From Porcincola sp945869225 (GTDB taxonomy: Bacteria > Bacillota > Clostridia > Lachnospirales > Lachnospiraceae), in assembly GCF_052118625.1 (NCBI RefSeq), contig NZ_JBQKGW010000004.1, forward strand, positions 1-64,000: a stretch of 64,000 nt of DNA, given 5' to 3'. The position numbers were made by a program, and so were the translations under genes. Shown here one piece after another: positions 25,693 to 34,039 of this stretch (the first letter of the stretch is position 1; each line of letters starts with the position of its first letter). Below the pieces are notes generated by a model that was not told the origin of the DNA, searched no databases, and worked only from the letters and a program-made list of their open reading frames with translations.

Positions 25693-25760
25693 AGGTACGA
25701 ATATGTGTGCATGGGATGCCGTGTCAGAAGGCTCTGATTCAGGAAAGTGAGGGGTTGCAA

Positions 25761-26798
25761 ATGGTTGCAAAGAAAGACATCGACTGGGGCTCTCTCGGCT
25801 TCGGTTACATCAAAACCGACAAGAGGTTCGTTTCCAATTATAAGAACGGCGCGTGGGATGAGGGTGTTCTCACGGATGACGCCAATGTCGTCATGAACGA
25901 ATGCGCCGGCGTCCTTCAGTATTCACAGTCCTGCTTTGAGGGATTGAAGGCATACACGACGGAGGATGGAAAGATTGTCTGCTTCCGCCCCGATCAGAAC
26001 GCTCTCCGTATGAAGAGCTCCTGCGAGCGCCTCGAGATGCCAGTCTTCCCGGTTGACAGATGGGTGAAGGCGGTCGTCGATACGGTTCGCGCAGATGAAG
26101 CCTGGGTTCCGCCATATGGCAGCGGCGCGACGCTCTACATCCGCCCTTATATGTTCGGCTCAAACCCGGTCATCGGAGTCAAACCGGCCGACGAGTATCA
26201 GTTCCGTATCTTCACCACGCCGGTCGGCCCGTACTTCAAGGGAGGCGCGAAGCCGATTGTCATCCGCATATCTGACTTCGACCGCGCAGCGCCTCATGGA
26301 ACCGGCCATGTCAAGGCAGGCCTGAACTATGCGATGAGCCTTCATGCGATCATGGATGCGCATCGGAATGGTTTCAACGAGAACCTCTACCTTGATCCGG
26401 CAACCCGCACGAAGATTGAGGAGACCGGCGGCGCCAATGTCATATTTGTCACGCCTGACAAGACGCTGGTTGTCCCGAAGTCTCCAAGCATTCTTCCGTC
26501 CATCACCAGAAGAAGCATCGTCTACATCGCTCAGAACATCCTCGGCATGAAGGTCGACGAGCGTGAGGTGCTGTTTGACGAGGTCAAGAAGGGTGCTTTT
26601 GCAGAATGCGGCCTCTGCGGAACCGCTGCCGTCATATCCCCGGTCGGAAGGATCTTCGACCACGGCACCGAGTACGCATTCCCGTCCGGTATGGAGGAGA
26701 TGGGTCCTGTTCTGAAGAAGCTGTATGACACGCTGACCGGGATCCAGATGGGGCGTCTCGAGGCTCCGGAGGGATGGATTCAGGTCATCGACGGCTGA
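25761..26798 (+). CDS. ilvE: Branched-chain amino acid aminotransferase
   Basis: A 345-residue class IV PLP aminotransferase catalysing the last step of Val/Leu/Ile synthesis. YSQSCFEGLKAYTTEDGKIV, GATLYIRPYMFGSNPVIGVK, the PLP-lysine region HGTGHVKAGLNYAMSLHAIM and FAECGLCGTAAVISPVGRIF are BCAT-II signatures. The ATG at 25761, with GAGGGG upstream, is preferred over an in-frame extension that would pass through the promoter and leader repeats. It converges on lysC; their shared terminator is split by an insertion sequence. Confidence 0.93.
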   Translation: MVAKKDIDWGSLGFGYIKTDKRFVSNYKNGAWDEGVLTDDANVVMNECAGVLQYSQSCFEGLKAYTTEDGKIVCFRPDQNALRMKSSCERLEMPVFPVDRWVKAVVDTVRADEAWVPPYGSGATLYIRPYMFGSNPVIGVKPADEYQFRIFTTPVGPYFKGGAKPIVIRISDFDRAAPHGTGHVKAGLNYAMSLHAIMDAHRNGFNENLYLDPATRTKIEETGGANVIFVTPDKTLVVPKSPSILPSITRRSIVYIAQNILGMKVDEREVLFDEVKKGAFAECGLCGTAAVISPVGRIFDHGTEYAFPSGMEEMGPVLKKLYDTLTGIQMGRLEAPEGWIQVIDG

Positions 26799-26823
26799 AA
26801 TCCAATCCGACTTTGTAAGACGT

Positions 26824-26840
26824 AAAAACAGCCCCGGAGG
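26824..26840. terminator. Left arm of the ilvE/lysC terminator, split by the IS
   Basis: AAAAACAGCCCCGGAGG is the exact reverse complement of 28574-28590. Before insertion the two 17-base arms would have enclosed a loop of six bases, a strong bidirectional terminator. Confidence 0.85.
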
Positions 26841-26915
26841 CCACGGTGATATGCTCCCTTCCAGGTAGACAAGCGAAAAAATAAAAGCTTGTTTGCCCGG
26901 AAAGGAGCATTTTCA

Positions 26916-27593
26916 TTGAGAAGGACTAAATTTGATAATGAAACCATTATCAATGCGATTAAAGATTATTTATCAGGTAACTCCTCTAAAAAGGCAATTG
27001 CTAAAAGACTGGGAGTCAGCTGGTGGAGCATTGACCAATGGGTGGGAAATTACCAGTCGATGGGCGAGAGCGCTTTTCTCGGCAATGGAAACCAGCACTA
27101 TTCCAAAGAGTTGAAAGAGCAGGCCGTAAGGGATTATCTTTCTGGAAGGGGATCTTTGCTGGAAATTTGCAAAAGGCACAAAATTAAGTCAACCAGACAA
27201 CTCCGTAACTGGATAAAAAAGTATAATGGTCATGAGGAACTGAAAGCTTCCGGAACAGGAGGAACAACCATCATGACCAAAGGAAGAAAAACATCCTTCG
27301 ACGAGAGGGTGGAGATCGTTCAATACTGCATTGCACATGATCATAATTACGCCGGGACAGCAGCAAGGTATAAGGTATCTTATCAACAGGCACGAAGCTA
27401 TACTGTCAAATATGAAGCTGGTGGTATTGAAGCTCTCAGGGACAGACGCGGGCGGACAAAGCCATTGGATGAAATGTCAGAGTTAGAAAAGCTTCGAGCG
27501 GAGAACAGGATTCTGCGCGCTGAAAAGGAACGGGCTGAAATGGAGGCATCTTTCTTAAAAAAACTCGACGAGATAGAGAGGAGGCGGGGCTGA
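26916..27593 (+). CDS. IS3-family transposase OrfA
   Basis: A 225-residue DNA-binding subunit with two or three helix-turn-helix units: KAIAKRLGVSWWSIDQWVGN, LEICKRHKIKSTRQLRNWIK and TAARYKVSYQQARSYTVKYE. The C-terminal leucine-zipper-like helix (ELEKLRAENRILRAEKERAE) is typical of IS150-group OrfA. TTG at 26916 with AAAGGAG upstream is the likely start; another TTG at 26889 lacks an SD. The gene ends in the frameshift window joining it to orfB. Confidence 0.88.
   Translation: MRRTKFDNETIINAIKDYLSGNSSKKAIAKRLGVSWWSIDQWVGNYQSMGESAFLGNGNQHYSKELKEQAVRDYLSGRGSLLEICKRHKIKSTRQLRNWIKKYNGHEELKASGTGGTTIMTKGRKTSFDERVEIVQYCIAHDHNYAGTAARYKVSYQQARSYTVKYEAGGIEALRDRRGRTKPLDEMSELEKLRAENRILRAEKERAEMEASFLKKLDEIERRRG
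27557..27563 (+). promoter_or_regulatory. A7 slippery site for programmed -1 frameshifting
   Basis: AAAAAAA lies in the orfA frame as A-AAA-AAA, inside the region (27539-27593) where the -1 frame is already open. Slippage here would yield the OrfAB transposase, the usual IS3-family mechanism. Confidence 0.75.
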
Positions 27594-28492
27594 GCCTGGT
27601 CAGGCATGGACAAGTCTATCAGGCGATTAAGGAAGAACACGAAGAGCATGGTTACTCGATCGGAGCTCTTTGCAAACTCGGTCATGTATGTCGGGCTGCA
27701 TACTATAAATGGCTGCATAGAGACATTCCTGATTATGAATCAAAAAATGAACAGATTGCTGATGAAATCGAAAAAATTCACATGAAATATCCCGATAAAG
27801 GTTATCGCAGAATAAGGGATGACTTGGAACGTTACCATGGAATGCAAGTTAACGACAAACGAGTACTTCGGATCTGCCGGAAGAAAGGCATCAAATCTAC
27901 GATCAAGTACAGTAACAACGGTTGTACCCGGCAGGCTGCAAATCCTCAGTTTATTGCCGAGAATGTCCTGAACAGGGAATTCATAGCGGAGGCACCGAAC
28001 CAGAAATGGCTGACCGATGTCACGGAATTCAAGTACTATACCGGTATCGAGGTTCACAAGGTTTATCTAAGTGCGATTCTCGATCTGTATGACAGAAGAA
28101 TCGTATCATTTATCATCAGAGACTCGAACAATAACGCTTTAGTATTTGACACTTTTGATAAAGCAATTAAGGAGAATCCGGGGGCAACACCACTGTGTCA
28201 TTCAGATCGGGGATTTCAGTACACTAATCGGACTTTCCATGCCAAGCTGGAAGCTGCAGGTATGACACAAAGCATGTCCAGGGTAGCTAAATGTATCGAT
28301 AACGGTCCAATGGAAGGGTTCTGGGGGATTCTGAAACGCGAAAGATACTATAGCAGACGATTCACGGATAGAAATTCACTGGTGAAAATGATAGAAGATT
28401 ATATCTCATACTACAACACTCGACGCTTACAACGTAACTTAGGGATCTTGACACCTATGGAGAAACACGAACAATATCTGGCGGCAGCATAA
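27557..28492 (+). CDS. IS3-family transposase OrfB (DDE integrase core)
   Basis: The catalytic part. The first Asp is in KWLTDVTEFKYYTG, the second in LCHSDRGFQYTNRTF and the Glu in NGPMEGFWGILKRERYY. The frame is open from 27539, but the first ATG (27782) is well inside the conserved region (after HVCRAAYYKWLHRD), and no GTG or TTG precedes it, so synthesis as OrfAB by frameshift is most likely. GAGAGGAGG at 27576-27584 could also drive a CTG start. Confidence 0.88.
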   Translation, partial: KKTRRDREEAGLSLVRHGQVYQAIKEEHEEHGYSIGALCKLGHVCRAAYYKWLHRDIPDYESKNEQIADEIEKIHMKYPDKGYRRIRDDLERYHGMQVNDKRVLRICRKKGIKSTIKYSNNGCTRQAANPQFIAENVLNREFIAEAPNQKWLTDVTEFKYYTGIEVHKVYLSAILDLYDRRIVSFIIRDSNNNALVFDTFDKAIKENPGATPLCHSDRGFQYTNRTFHAKLEAAGMTQSMSRVAKCIDNGPMEGFWGILKRERYYSRRFTDRNSLVKMIEDYISYYNTRRLQRNLGILTPMEKHEQYLAAA

Positions 28493-28573
28493 AAAACTGC
28501 CACCAGACCAAAATCTGATGGCAGAAAATTTTTTGCTTTTTTAATTGTCTACTTGACGGGTAGCGGTTCACGG

Positions 28574-28590
28574 CCTCCGGGGCTGTTTTT
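28574..28590. terminator. Right arm of the ilvE/lysC terminator, split by the IS
   Basis: CCTCCGGGGCTGTTTTT completes the hairpin begun at 26824. With 1.7 kb between the arms, neither ilvE nor lysC retains the original hairpin. Confidence 0.85.
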
Positions 28591-28608
28591 CAATGTTTCA
28601 TGTATGCC

Positions 28609-29946
28609 TTATCTGGAAGCCTGTCTTTTCTCTTTTCCGACAAACTCCTCATAAATTGCCTGAATCGTCGTCTCAAAGTCTTCATCCCGGACGCCGACGA
28701 TGATATTAAGCTCGCTTGAACCCTGATCAATCATCTTGATGTTCACACCGGCCCCTGCGAGCGCATTGAACAGCCGCCCGGCGGTTCCGGTTGAATTGAC
28801 CATCCCGCGCCCGACGATCGCCACAAGTGCCAGATCCGACTCCAGATAGATCCGGTCCGGATTCACCGCGCGGTGAAGTCCTGCCAGCACGTCCTGCTCC
28901 TTGTCCGCGAACTCACTCTGATGGACGATGACGGAGAAGGTATCGATCCCCGAAGGCGTATGTTCAAATGAAATTCCATTTTCCTCAAAGACCTGCAGGA
29001 CCTTGCGCCCGAAACCGATCTCGGCATTCATCATCGCCTTGTCGATATTGACGCTGCAGAAGCCTTTCCTGCCGGCTACGCCTGTGATGACATGCGCCGG
29101 ACTCTTGACCGTCGACTCAACAATCAGCGTGCCCTCGTCCTTCGGCCGGTTTGTATTCCGGATGTTGATCGGGATTCCCTCTGCCCGCACCGGGAAGATC
29201 GCATCCTCATGCAGCACGGAGGCGCCCATGTAAGAAAGCTCCCTCAGTTCCCTGTAGGTGATCGTCTGGATGGTCTCCGGATTCTCCACGATGTGAGGGT
29301 CCGCAACCAGGCAGCCCGAAACATCTGTCCAGTTCTCATAGACATTCGCATGAACCGCACGGGAGACAATGGAACCCGTGATGTCGGAGCCGCCTCTTGA
29401 GAAGGTCTTGATGCTTCCATCCGGCATGGAACCGTAGAAGCCCGGAATGACCGCATACTCGACATTCTTCAGGCGTTCTCTGCAGACCTCATTCGTCCGT
29501 TCCTCATCAAAGTTTCCATGTGCGTCGAACAGGATCACTTCAGCCGCATCGATGAAGCGGAAGCCGAGATAGGCGGCAAGCAGCTTGCCGTTCAGATACT
29601 CTCCGCGGGAAGCCGCATAGTTACGTCCAGCCTGCCGTTTGAAATAATCTCTGATCAGCGCAAACTCCGCGTCGAGATCCACCTTCTTGACGTGCAGACC
29701 GTCAGCAATCTCCTGGTACCTGCCCCTGATCTCGTCCAGTCTCCCATCGATATCCTCTCCGGCAGCCGCTGCGTCATAGCACTTGTAGAGCAGATCTGTG
29801 ACCTTCGTGTCATCCGAGAAACGTCTGCCCGGTGCGGAAGGAATGATATACCTTCTGAACCTGTCAGCCTTCACGATCTCTCCGACCTTCGCCATCTGCC
29901 CGGAACTTGCGAGCGAACTTCCGCCGAACTTTGCAACCTTCAGCAT
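28609..29946 (-). CDS. lysC: Aspartate kinase
   Basis: A 445-residue monofunctional aspartokinase phosphorylating aspartate, the entry to lysine, threonine and methionine synthesis. MLKVAKFGGSSLASSGQ is the kinase signature; FSRGGSDITGSIVSRAVHAN and YENWTDVSGCLVADPHIV shape the active site; two ACT domains lie at the C-terminus (ALVAIVGRGMVNSTGTAGRL; SSELNIIVGV), so amino-acid feedback is expected. Third gene after dapA and dapB on the same strand, 113 bases downstream of dapB. Confidence 0.93.
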   Translation of the reverse strand: MLKVAKFGGSSLASSGQMAKVGEIVKADRFRRYIIPSAPGRRFSDDTKVTDLLYKCYDAAAAGEDIDGRLDEIRGRYQEIADGLHVKKVDLDAEFALIRDYFKRQAGRNYAASRGEYLNGKLLAAYLGFRFIDAAEVILFDAHGNFDEERTNEVCRERLKNVEYAVIPGFYGSMPDGSIKTFSRGGSDITGSIVSRAVHANVYENWTDVSGCLVADPHIVENPETIQTITYRELRELSYMGASVLHEDAIFPVRAEGIPINIRNTNRPKDEGTLIVESTVKSPAHVITGVAGRKGFCSVNIDKAMMNAEIGFGRKVLQVFEENGISFEHTPSGIDTFSVIVHQSEFADKEQDVLAGLHRAVNPDRIYLESDLALVAIVGRGMVNSTGTAGRLFNALAGAGVNIKMIDQGSSELNIIVGVRDEDFETTIQAIYEEFVGKEKRQASR

Positions 29947-30059
29947 AAACTCTTTCCCCTGTTTTCTGCTACCCCTGTCTATATGTAAACGTTATCCGAT
30001 CACGTCAGACGCTGCAACCTGGCGGAAAATGGCGCCGCTGCAGCCAGCCTTGCCGACAC

Positions 30060-30827
30060 TTACCCTATTACGTCCGCCATGCTGTAGAAGCCGGCCGGCT
30101 TTCCTGCCAGGTACTTCGCTGCCGCCAGGGCGCCCTTCCCGAATATGCTTCTCGAGTAAGCTGTGTGGTTGAATTCGATCACCTCGTCCTGCCCGGCGAA
30201 GATCACCTTGTGAATCCCCGGAATGGTACCGCCCCGGACGGAAGAGATGCCGATCTCCTTCGGATCTCTCTTCTCACGCCGGTCCGACCGGTCATAGGTA
30301 TATGTATAGGCATCATCCAGTCCGTCGTTGATGCTGTCCGCCAAAGCCAGCGCGGTTCCGGACGGCGCATCCTTCTTCTGGTTGTGATGGGCCTCAACAA
30401 TCTCGATATCGAAGCCCGCCGGCGCCAGCGTCTTTGCGGCTTCCTTCACAATCTTCAGAAGGAGATTGATGCCAACAGACATGTTGGCGGAACGAAGAAC
30501 GGCTGTCTTTCTGCTGTCCTCCTTCAGTCTTTCGATCTGTTCATCGGAAAGTCCTGTCGTGCATACCACGACCGGCGTCTTTGTCTTTACCGCATAGTCC
30601 ATCAGCCCGTCAAACGCCTTCGGTGAACTGAAATCGATGATTGCGTCGGCATGCTCCTGCAGGTTATCCTCAAGCTCCGCGAAGCTCTTATAAACCGGAA
30701 AACTGCCGCTGCCCTTTCCGGCAATATCAACACCGGCTGCGATCTCCACATCCGCATCCGCCGCTGCAAGGTCTGCGATCACATGTCCCATGCGGCCATC
30801 CGCGCCGCTCAGTACTACCCTCACCAT
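30060..30827 (-). CDS. dapB: 4-hydroxy-tetrahydrodipicolinate reductase
   Basis: A 255-residue NAD(P)H-dependent reductase of the diaminopimelate/lysine pathway, acting on the DapA product. The Rossmann start is VVLSGADGRMGHVIADLAA, and IVEAHHNQKKDAPSGTALAL is the catalytic signature. SKAYSRSIFGKGALAAAKYL-like C-terminal features match DapB. Lies 100 bases downstream of dapA in the same operon. Confidence 0.95.
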   Translation of the reverse strand: MVRVVLSGADGRMGHVIADLAAADADVEIAAGVDIAGKGSGSFPVYKSFAELEDNLQEHADAIIDFSSPKAFDGLMDYAVKTKTPVVVCTTGLSDEQIERLKEDSRKTAVLRSANMSVGINLLLKIVKEAAKTLAPAGFDIEIVEAHHNQKKDAPSGTALALADSINDGLDDAYTYTYDRSDRREKRDPKEIGISSVRGGTIPGIHKVIFAGQDEVIEFNHTAYSRSIFGKGALAAAKYLAGKPAGFYSMADVIG

Positions 30828-30927
30828 TTCTCTGTCACCACTTGTCTTTCTCTGCCTGCCGAGTGTTCTTCGTCTGCATGCCTTTCGGCCATCTCAATCA
30901 GCGCGCCCTGTCGTCTGCCTTCGTTTC

Positions 30928-31812
30928 TTACAGAATCCCGTATGCCTGCATGGACTTCTTCAGGCGCTCCACGTTCTTCTCTTCCATCTCACACATCGGA
31001 GAACGAAGCGGTCCGACCTTTTTGCCCATCAGATTCAATGCCGTCTTGACCGGAATCGGATTCACCTCACAGAACAGCGAATCGATCAGATCGACCGCTT
31101 CCAGCTGAAGCTGCGCCGCTTTTTTCACGTCTCCGTCAAACCAGCTCTGGCAGATCGCGTGTGCCTTCGCGGGAGCCACATTCGAAAGAACGGAGATGAC
31201 GCCCAGTCCTCCCAGAGACAGAATCGGAACGATCTGGTCATCGTTCCCGGAATAGATATCCAGATCATCTCCTGCCAGCGACTTTGTCTTCGCGATCTGG
31301 CTCAGATTCCCGGATGCCGCCTTCAGAGCGCGGACATTCTTCGTGTGTTTTGCAAGGTAAGCCGCCGTCTCGGGCTGAATGTTGCAGCCTGTCCGGCTTG
31401 GCACGTTGTACATGATGATCGGCGTGTGCACTGCCTCTGAGATCGCGGTGTAGTACCCGATCAGTCCCTTCTGAGTCGCCTTGTTATAGTAGGGCGTCAC
31501 GCAGAGAAGCCCGTCGACCCCATACTCTTCCGCCTTCTTCGACATCGCGATGGCATCACGGGTACAGTTGGACCCGGTACCCGCAATGACCGGCACCCTG
31601 TGTCCGACATATTCCACGCATTCTTGAATCGTTGCCAGGTGCTCTTCCACCGTCAGGCAGGCAGACTCCCCGGTCGTTCCACAGATCACGATCGCATCGG
31701 TTCCGCCGGCAATCTGCTCATCAAGCAGCTCATTCAGTTTGTCATAGTTGACAGTCTCATCGTCATTCATCGGTGTAACGATTGCAACGCCGGCACCCTT
31801 GAATATCGCCAT
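30928..31812 (-). CDS. dapA: 4-hydroxy-tetrahydrodipicolinate synthase
   Basis: A 294-residue class I aldolase condensing pyruvate and aspartate semialdehyde. VICGTTGESACLTVEEH is the pyruvate-binding signature, IIMYNVPSRTGCNIQPE holds the active-site Tyr, and VRALKAASGNLSQIAKTKSL the Schiff-base Lys. GGAGG lies before the ATG. First gene of dapA-dapB-lysC, with a near-consensus promoter and an adjacent palindrome upstream. Confidence 0.95.
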   Translation of the reverse strand: MAIFKGAGVAIVTPMNDDETVNYDKLNELLDEQIAGGTDAIVICGTTGESACLTVEEHLATIQECVEYVGHRVPVIAGTGSNCTRDAIAMSKKAEEYGVDGLLCVTPYYNKATQKGLIGYYTAISEAVHTPIIMYNVPSRTGCNIQPETAAYLAKHTKNVRALKAASGNLSQIAKTKSLAGDDLDIYSGNDDQIVPILSLGGLGVISVLSNVAPAKAHAICQSWFDGDVKKAAQLQLEAVDLIDSLFCEVNPIPVKTALNLMGKKVGPLRSPMCEMEEKNVERLKKSMQAYGIL

Positions 31813-31878
31813 GGTAAACCTCCTTCCAACAAGAAAGAAGAGCAGACGCCACCGCGCTGCTCACAGGCCATTTACAAA

Positions 31879-31907
31879 ATATTAACATTCCACCCTTGCA
31901 CTGTCAA
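31879..31907 (-). promoter_or_regulatory. Promoter of the dapA-dapB-lysC operon
   Basis: Minus-strand TTGACA, 17-base spacer, TAATAT: a near-consensus sigma-A promoter with a leader of about 60 bases. No lysine riboswitch fits in that leader. Confidence 0.85.
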
Positions 31908-31911
31908 CAGA

Positions 31912-31925
31912 ACGAAAATTTTCGT
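31912..31925. promoter_or_regulatory. Palindrome next to the dapA -35 box
   Basis: ACGAAAATTTTCGT is a perfect 14-base palindrome starting four bases upstream of the -35 hexamer; candidate operator or upstream A+T-rich promoter element. Confidence 0.5.
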
Positions 31926-32002
31926 AGTTGTGCTGTTCCAGATTGGAGACATTCCGGAACAATCATCGGTTCATCTGAAAGGCTGCATAGAGAATGAAAT
32001 GG

Positions 32003-32056
32003 AATAGAGGAGCCAGCCTTCCCTGGTTTGCTCCAGTCCGGACTGTCCCCTCTATT
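32003..32056 (-). other. Branched stem structure between the atp and dap operons
   Basis: Minus-strand outer arms AATAGAGG and CCTCTATT (32049-32056 and 32003-32010) enclose two smaller hairpins, CAGTCCGGACTG and CCAG...CTGG, a possible three-way junction. It may end the atp transcript, although no T-run follows, or be an unnamed structured RNA. Confidence 0.4.
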
Positions 32057-32063
32057 TCTAAGA

Positions 32064-32127
32064 TATTTCTTTCATGATTGCAGTGTCAAACGTCCATCAC
32101 CATGCATGCCTGCATGCGAGTGGTGAT
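32064..32127. repeat. Hairpin repeat, copy B
   Basis: Same layout as 19718-19783: TATTTCT, TCATGATT.CAG, then ATCACCA-TGCATGC-CT-GCATGCG-AG-TGGTGAT. The outer stem differs from copy A at several positions, with both partners changed, so pairing is kept. Confidence 0.6.
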
Positions 32128-32165
32128 TTGATTTGATTGCCGAACGACATCAACAGAACGCACCG

Positions 32166-32576
32166 TCAGCGGCTTGCGACGTTCGAGCGGACCAGCGCTC
32201 TCTTTAGCTTGGCCTCCGCCAGCGCAATCTCCTTGTCGCTGAGCTTATTCTTCTCGGCAAGACGCTTTTCCGCCGCCTCCTTCGCCTTCTGGGCGCGGGC
32301 AAGATCGATCTGATCCTTCCACTCCCAGGTGGTCGCGATCACGCGGACCTTACCGTCCATGACGTTCAGCATACCGCCCATGCAGGCGGCAGTTCTGACC
32401 GACCCGTCCTCCATGGTGACCTTCGCCTCGCCCATTCCGAGCGCTGTGCAGTAGTTGGTATGCCTTGCCATGACGCAGACATCCCCGGCAATCGTTCTCA
32501 CAATGACGCGGACCGCCTGTCCGTCAAACTCGGAGCCGTCCGGCGTGACAATCTGCAGATGAAATGGAGTTGCCAT
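32166..32576 (-). CDS. atpC: ATP synthase F1 epsilon subunit
   Basis: A 136-residue epsilon subunit: N-terminal beta sandwich (FHLQIVTPDGSEFDGQAVRV) and the two C-terminal helices rich in Lys/Ala/Glu (AQKAKEAAEKRLAEKNKLSD), which link rotor to catalytic sector and can inhibit hydrolysis. Last gene of the atp operon, 14 bases after atpD. Confidence 0.95.
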   Translation of the reverse strand: MATPFHLQIVTPDGSEFDGQAVRVIVRTIAGDVCVMARHTNYCTALGMGEAKVTMEDGSVRTAACMGGMLNVMDGKVRVIATTWEWKDQIDLARAQKAKEAAEKRLAEKNKLSDKEIALAEAKLKRALVRSNVASR

Positions 32577-32590
32577 GAGCGCCTCCTTCC

Positions 32591-33985
32591 TTACTGTTTC
32601 TTGGCCTTGGCGAACGCATCGTCGATCGTTCCGCAGAACAGGAACGCGGACTCCGGAAGCTCATCGCACTCGCCGTCCAGAATCATCTTGAATCCTCTGA
32701 TGGTCTCCTTCAGCGGCACATAGGTTCCCGGTATGCCGGTAAACTGCTCTGCCACATGGAAGGACTGGGACAGGAAGCGCTGGATCTTGCGGGCGCGGCT
32801 GACCGTCAGCTTGTCCTCGTCGGACAGCTCATCCATACCCATGATCGCGATGATATCCTGCAGCTCTCTGTATCTCTGAAGAACCTCCTGCACCCCGCGC
32901 GCAACCTCATAATGATCCTTCCCGACAATCTCCGGGCTCAGGATACGGCTTGTGGAATCCAGCGGATCCACTGCCGGATAGATACCCTGGGAAGCGATCT
33001 CACGGGACAGGACGGTTGTAGCGTCCAGATGCGTGAAGGTTGTCGCCGGCGCCGGGTCAGTCAGGTCATCGGCCGGGACATAGACTGCCTGCACCGATGT
33101 GATAGAACCATCCTTCGTCGAGGTAATACGCTCCTGAAGCTCGCCCATCTCGGTTGCCAGCGTCGGCTGGTAGCCGACGGCGGAAGGCATACGTCCCAGA
33201 AGAGCGGACACCTCGGAGCCTGCCTGCGTGAAACGGAAGATGTTGTCGATGAAGAGCAGGACATCCTGCTTCTTCACATCACGGAAATACTCCGCGACCG
33301 TCAGCCCAGAGAGGCCGACTCTCATACGGGCTCCGGGCGGCTGGTCCATCTGTCCGAAGATCAAAGCCGTCTTGTTGATGACGCCTGACGCACTCATCTC
33401 TCCGTAGAGATCGTTCCCCTCACGGGTACGCTCACCGACACCTGTGAACACGGAATAACCGCCGTGCTCGGTTGCGATGTTATGGATCAGCTCCTGGATC
33501 AGGACGGTCTTTCCGACGCCTGCGCCGCCGAACAGACCGATCTTGCCGCCCTTCAGATACGGGCAGATCAGATCGACGACCTTGATTCCGGTCTCCAGGA
33601 TCTCGCTGGAGGTCTTCTGATCCTCATAGGACGGCGCCGGACGGTGGATCGGCCAGTAATCGTCGGCCTTGACCGGTTCCTTGTTGTCGATCGGTTCGCC
33701 GAGCAGGTTCAGGACTCTTCCCAGATCCCCCTCGCCGACCGGCATGCGGATCGGGGCACCGGTGTCCTTCGCCGGCGTTCCCCTTGTCAGCCCGTCTGTT
33801 GATCCCATGGCAATGCAGCGCGCAACATCGTCCCCGATATCCTGCGCGACCTCCACCACGAGTTTTTTGCCATTGTTATCGATCTCAATGGCATTCATCA
33901 GATCAGGCAGCTGTCCGTCTTGAAATTTGATGTCAAGTACAGGGCCCATGATCTGAACCACAGTACCGATATTTTCTGCAGCCAA
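32591..33985 (-). CDS. atpD: ATP synthase F1 beta subunit
   Basis: A 464-residue catalytic subunit. Walker A is GGAGVGKTVLIQELIHN, the catalytic Glu lies in VGERTREGNDLYGEM, Walker B-like LLFIDNIFRFTQAGSEVSAL, and the DELSEDE-type loop appears as GMDELSDEDKLTVSRA. Length and motifs are standard for a functional F-type enzyme. Located between atpG and atpC. Confidence 0.97.
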   Translation of the reverse strand: MAAENIGTVVQIMGPVLDIKFQDGQLPDLMNAIEIDNNGKKLVVEVAQDIGDDVARCIAMGSTDGLTRGTPAKDTGAPIRMPVGEGDLGRVLNLLGEPIDNKEPVKADDYWPIHRPAPSYEDQKTSSEILETGIKVVDLICPYLKGGKIGLFGGAGVGKTVLIQELIHNIATEHGGYSVFTGVGERTREGNDLYGEMSASGVINKTALIFGQMDQPPGARMRVGLSGLTVAEYFRDVKKQDVLLFIDNIFRFTQAGSEVSALLGRMPSAVGYQPTLATEMGELQERITSTKDGSITSVQAVYVPADDLTDPAPATTFTHLDATTVLSREIASQGIYPAVDPLDSTSRILSPEIVGKDHYEVARGVQEVLQRYRELQDIIAIMGMDELSDEDKLTVSRARKIQRFLSQSFHVAEQFTGIPGTYVPLKETIRGFKMILDGECDELPESAFLFCGTIDDAFAKAKKQ

Positions 33986-34039
33986 TGCGCTTTCTCCTTT
34001 TTTGAACTATAAACGGTGACTGAAGCTCCCGTCTCCGGA

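Larger units (their letters stand above)
26847..28570 (+). mobile_element. IS3-family (IS150-like) insertion sequence, 1,724 bp
   Basis: Imperfect terminal inverted repeats begin TGATATGCTCCC at the left and TGAACCGCTACC at the right (reverse complement), with GTAGACAA shared further in; IS3 elements end in TG...CA. CGG flanks both sides (26844-26846 and 28571-28573), a 3-bp target duplication. It contains orfA and orfB in -1 register with an A7 slippage site. Intact by inspection. Confidence 0.88.

Noticed and set aside
25580..25760. T-box leader before ilvE
   Set aside because: No T-box sequence or antiterminator/terminator pair is present; the leader consists of direct repeats.
25460..25770. 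Minus-strand short ORFs with repeated MRACIS-like residues before ilvE
   Set aside because: They are translations of the direct repeats in the ilvE leader, without an SD or homology.
31813..31880. Lysine riboswitch before dapA
   Set aside because: The leader from the clear promoter to the start codon is only about 60 bases, too short for the aptamer.
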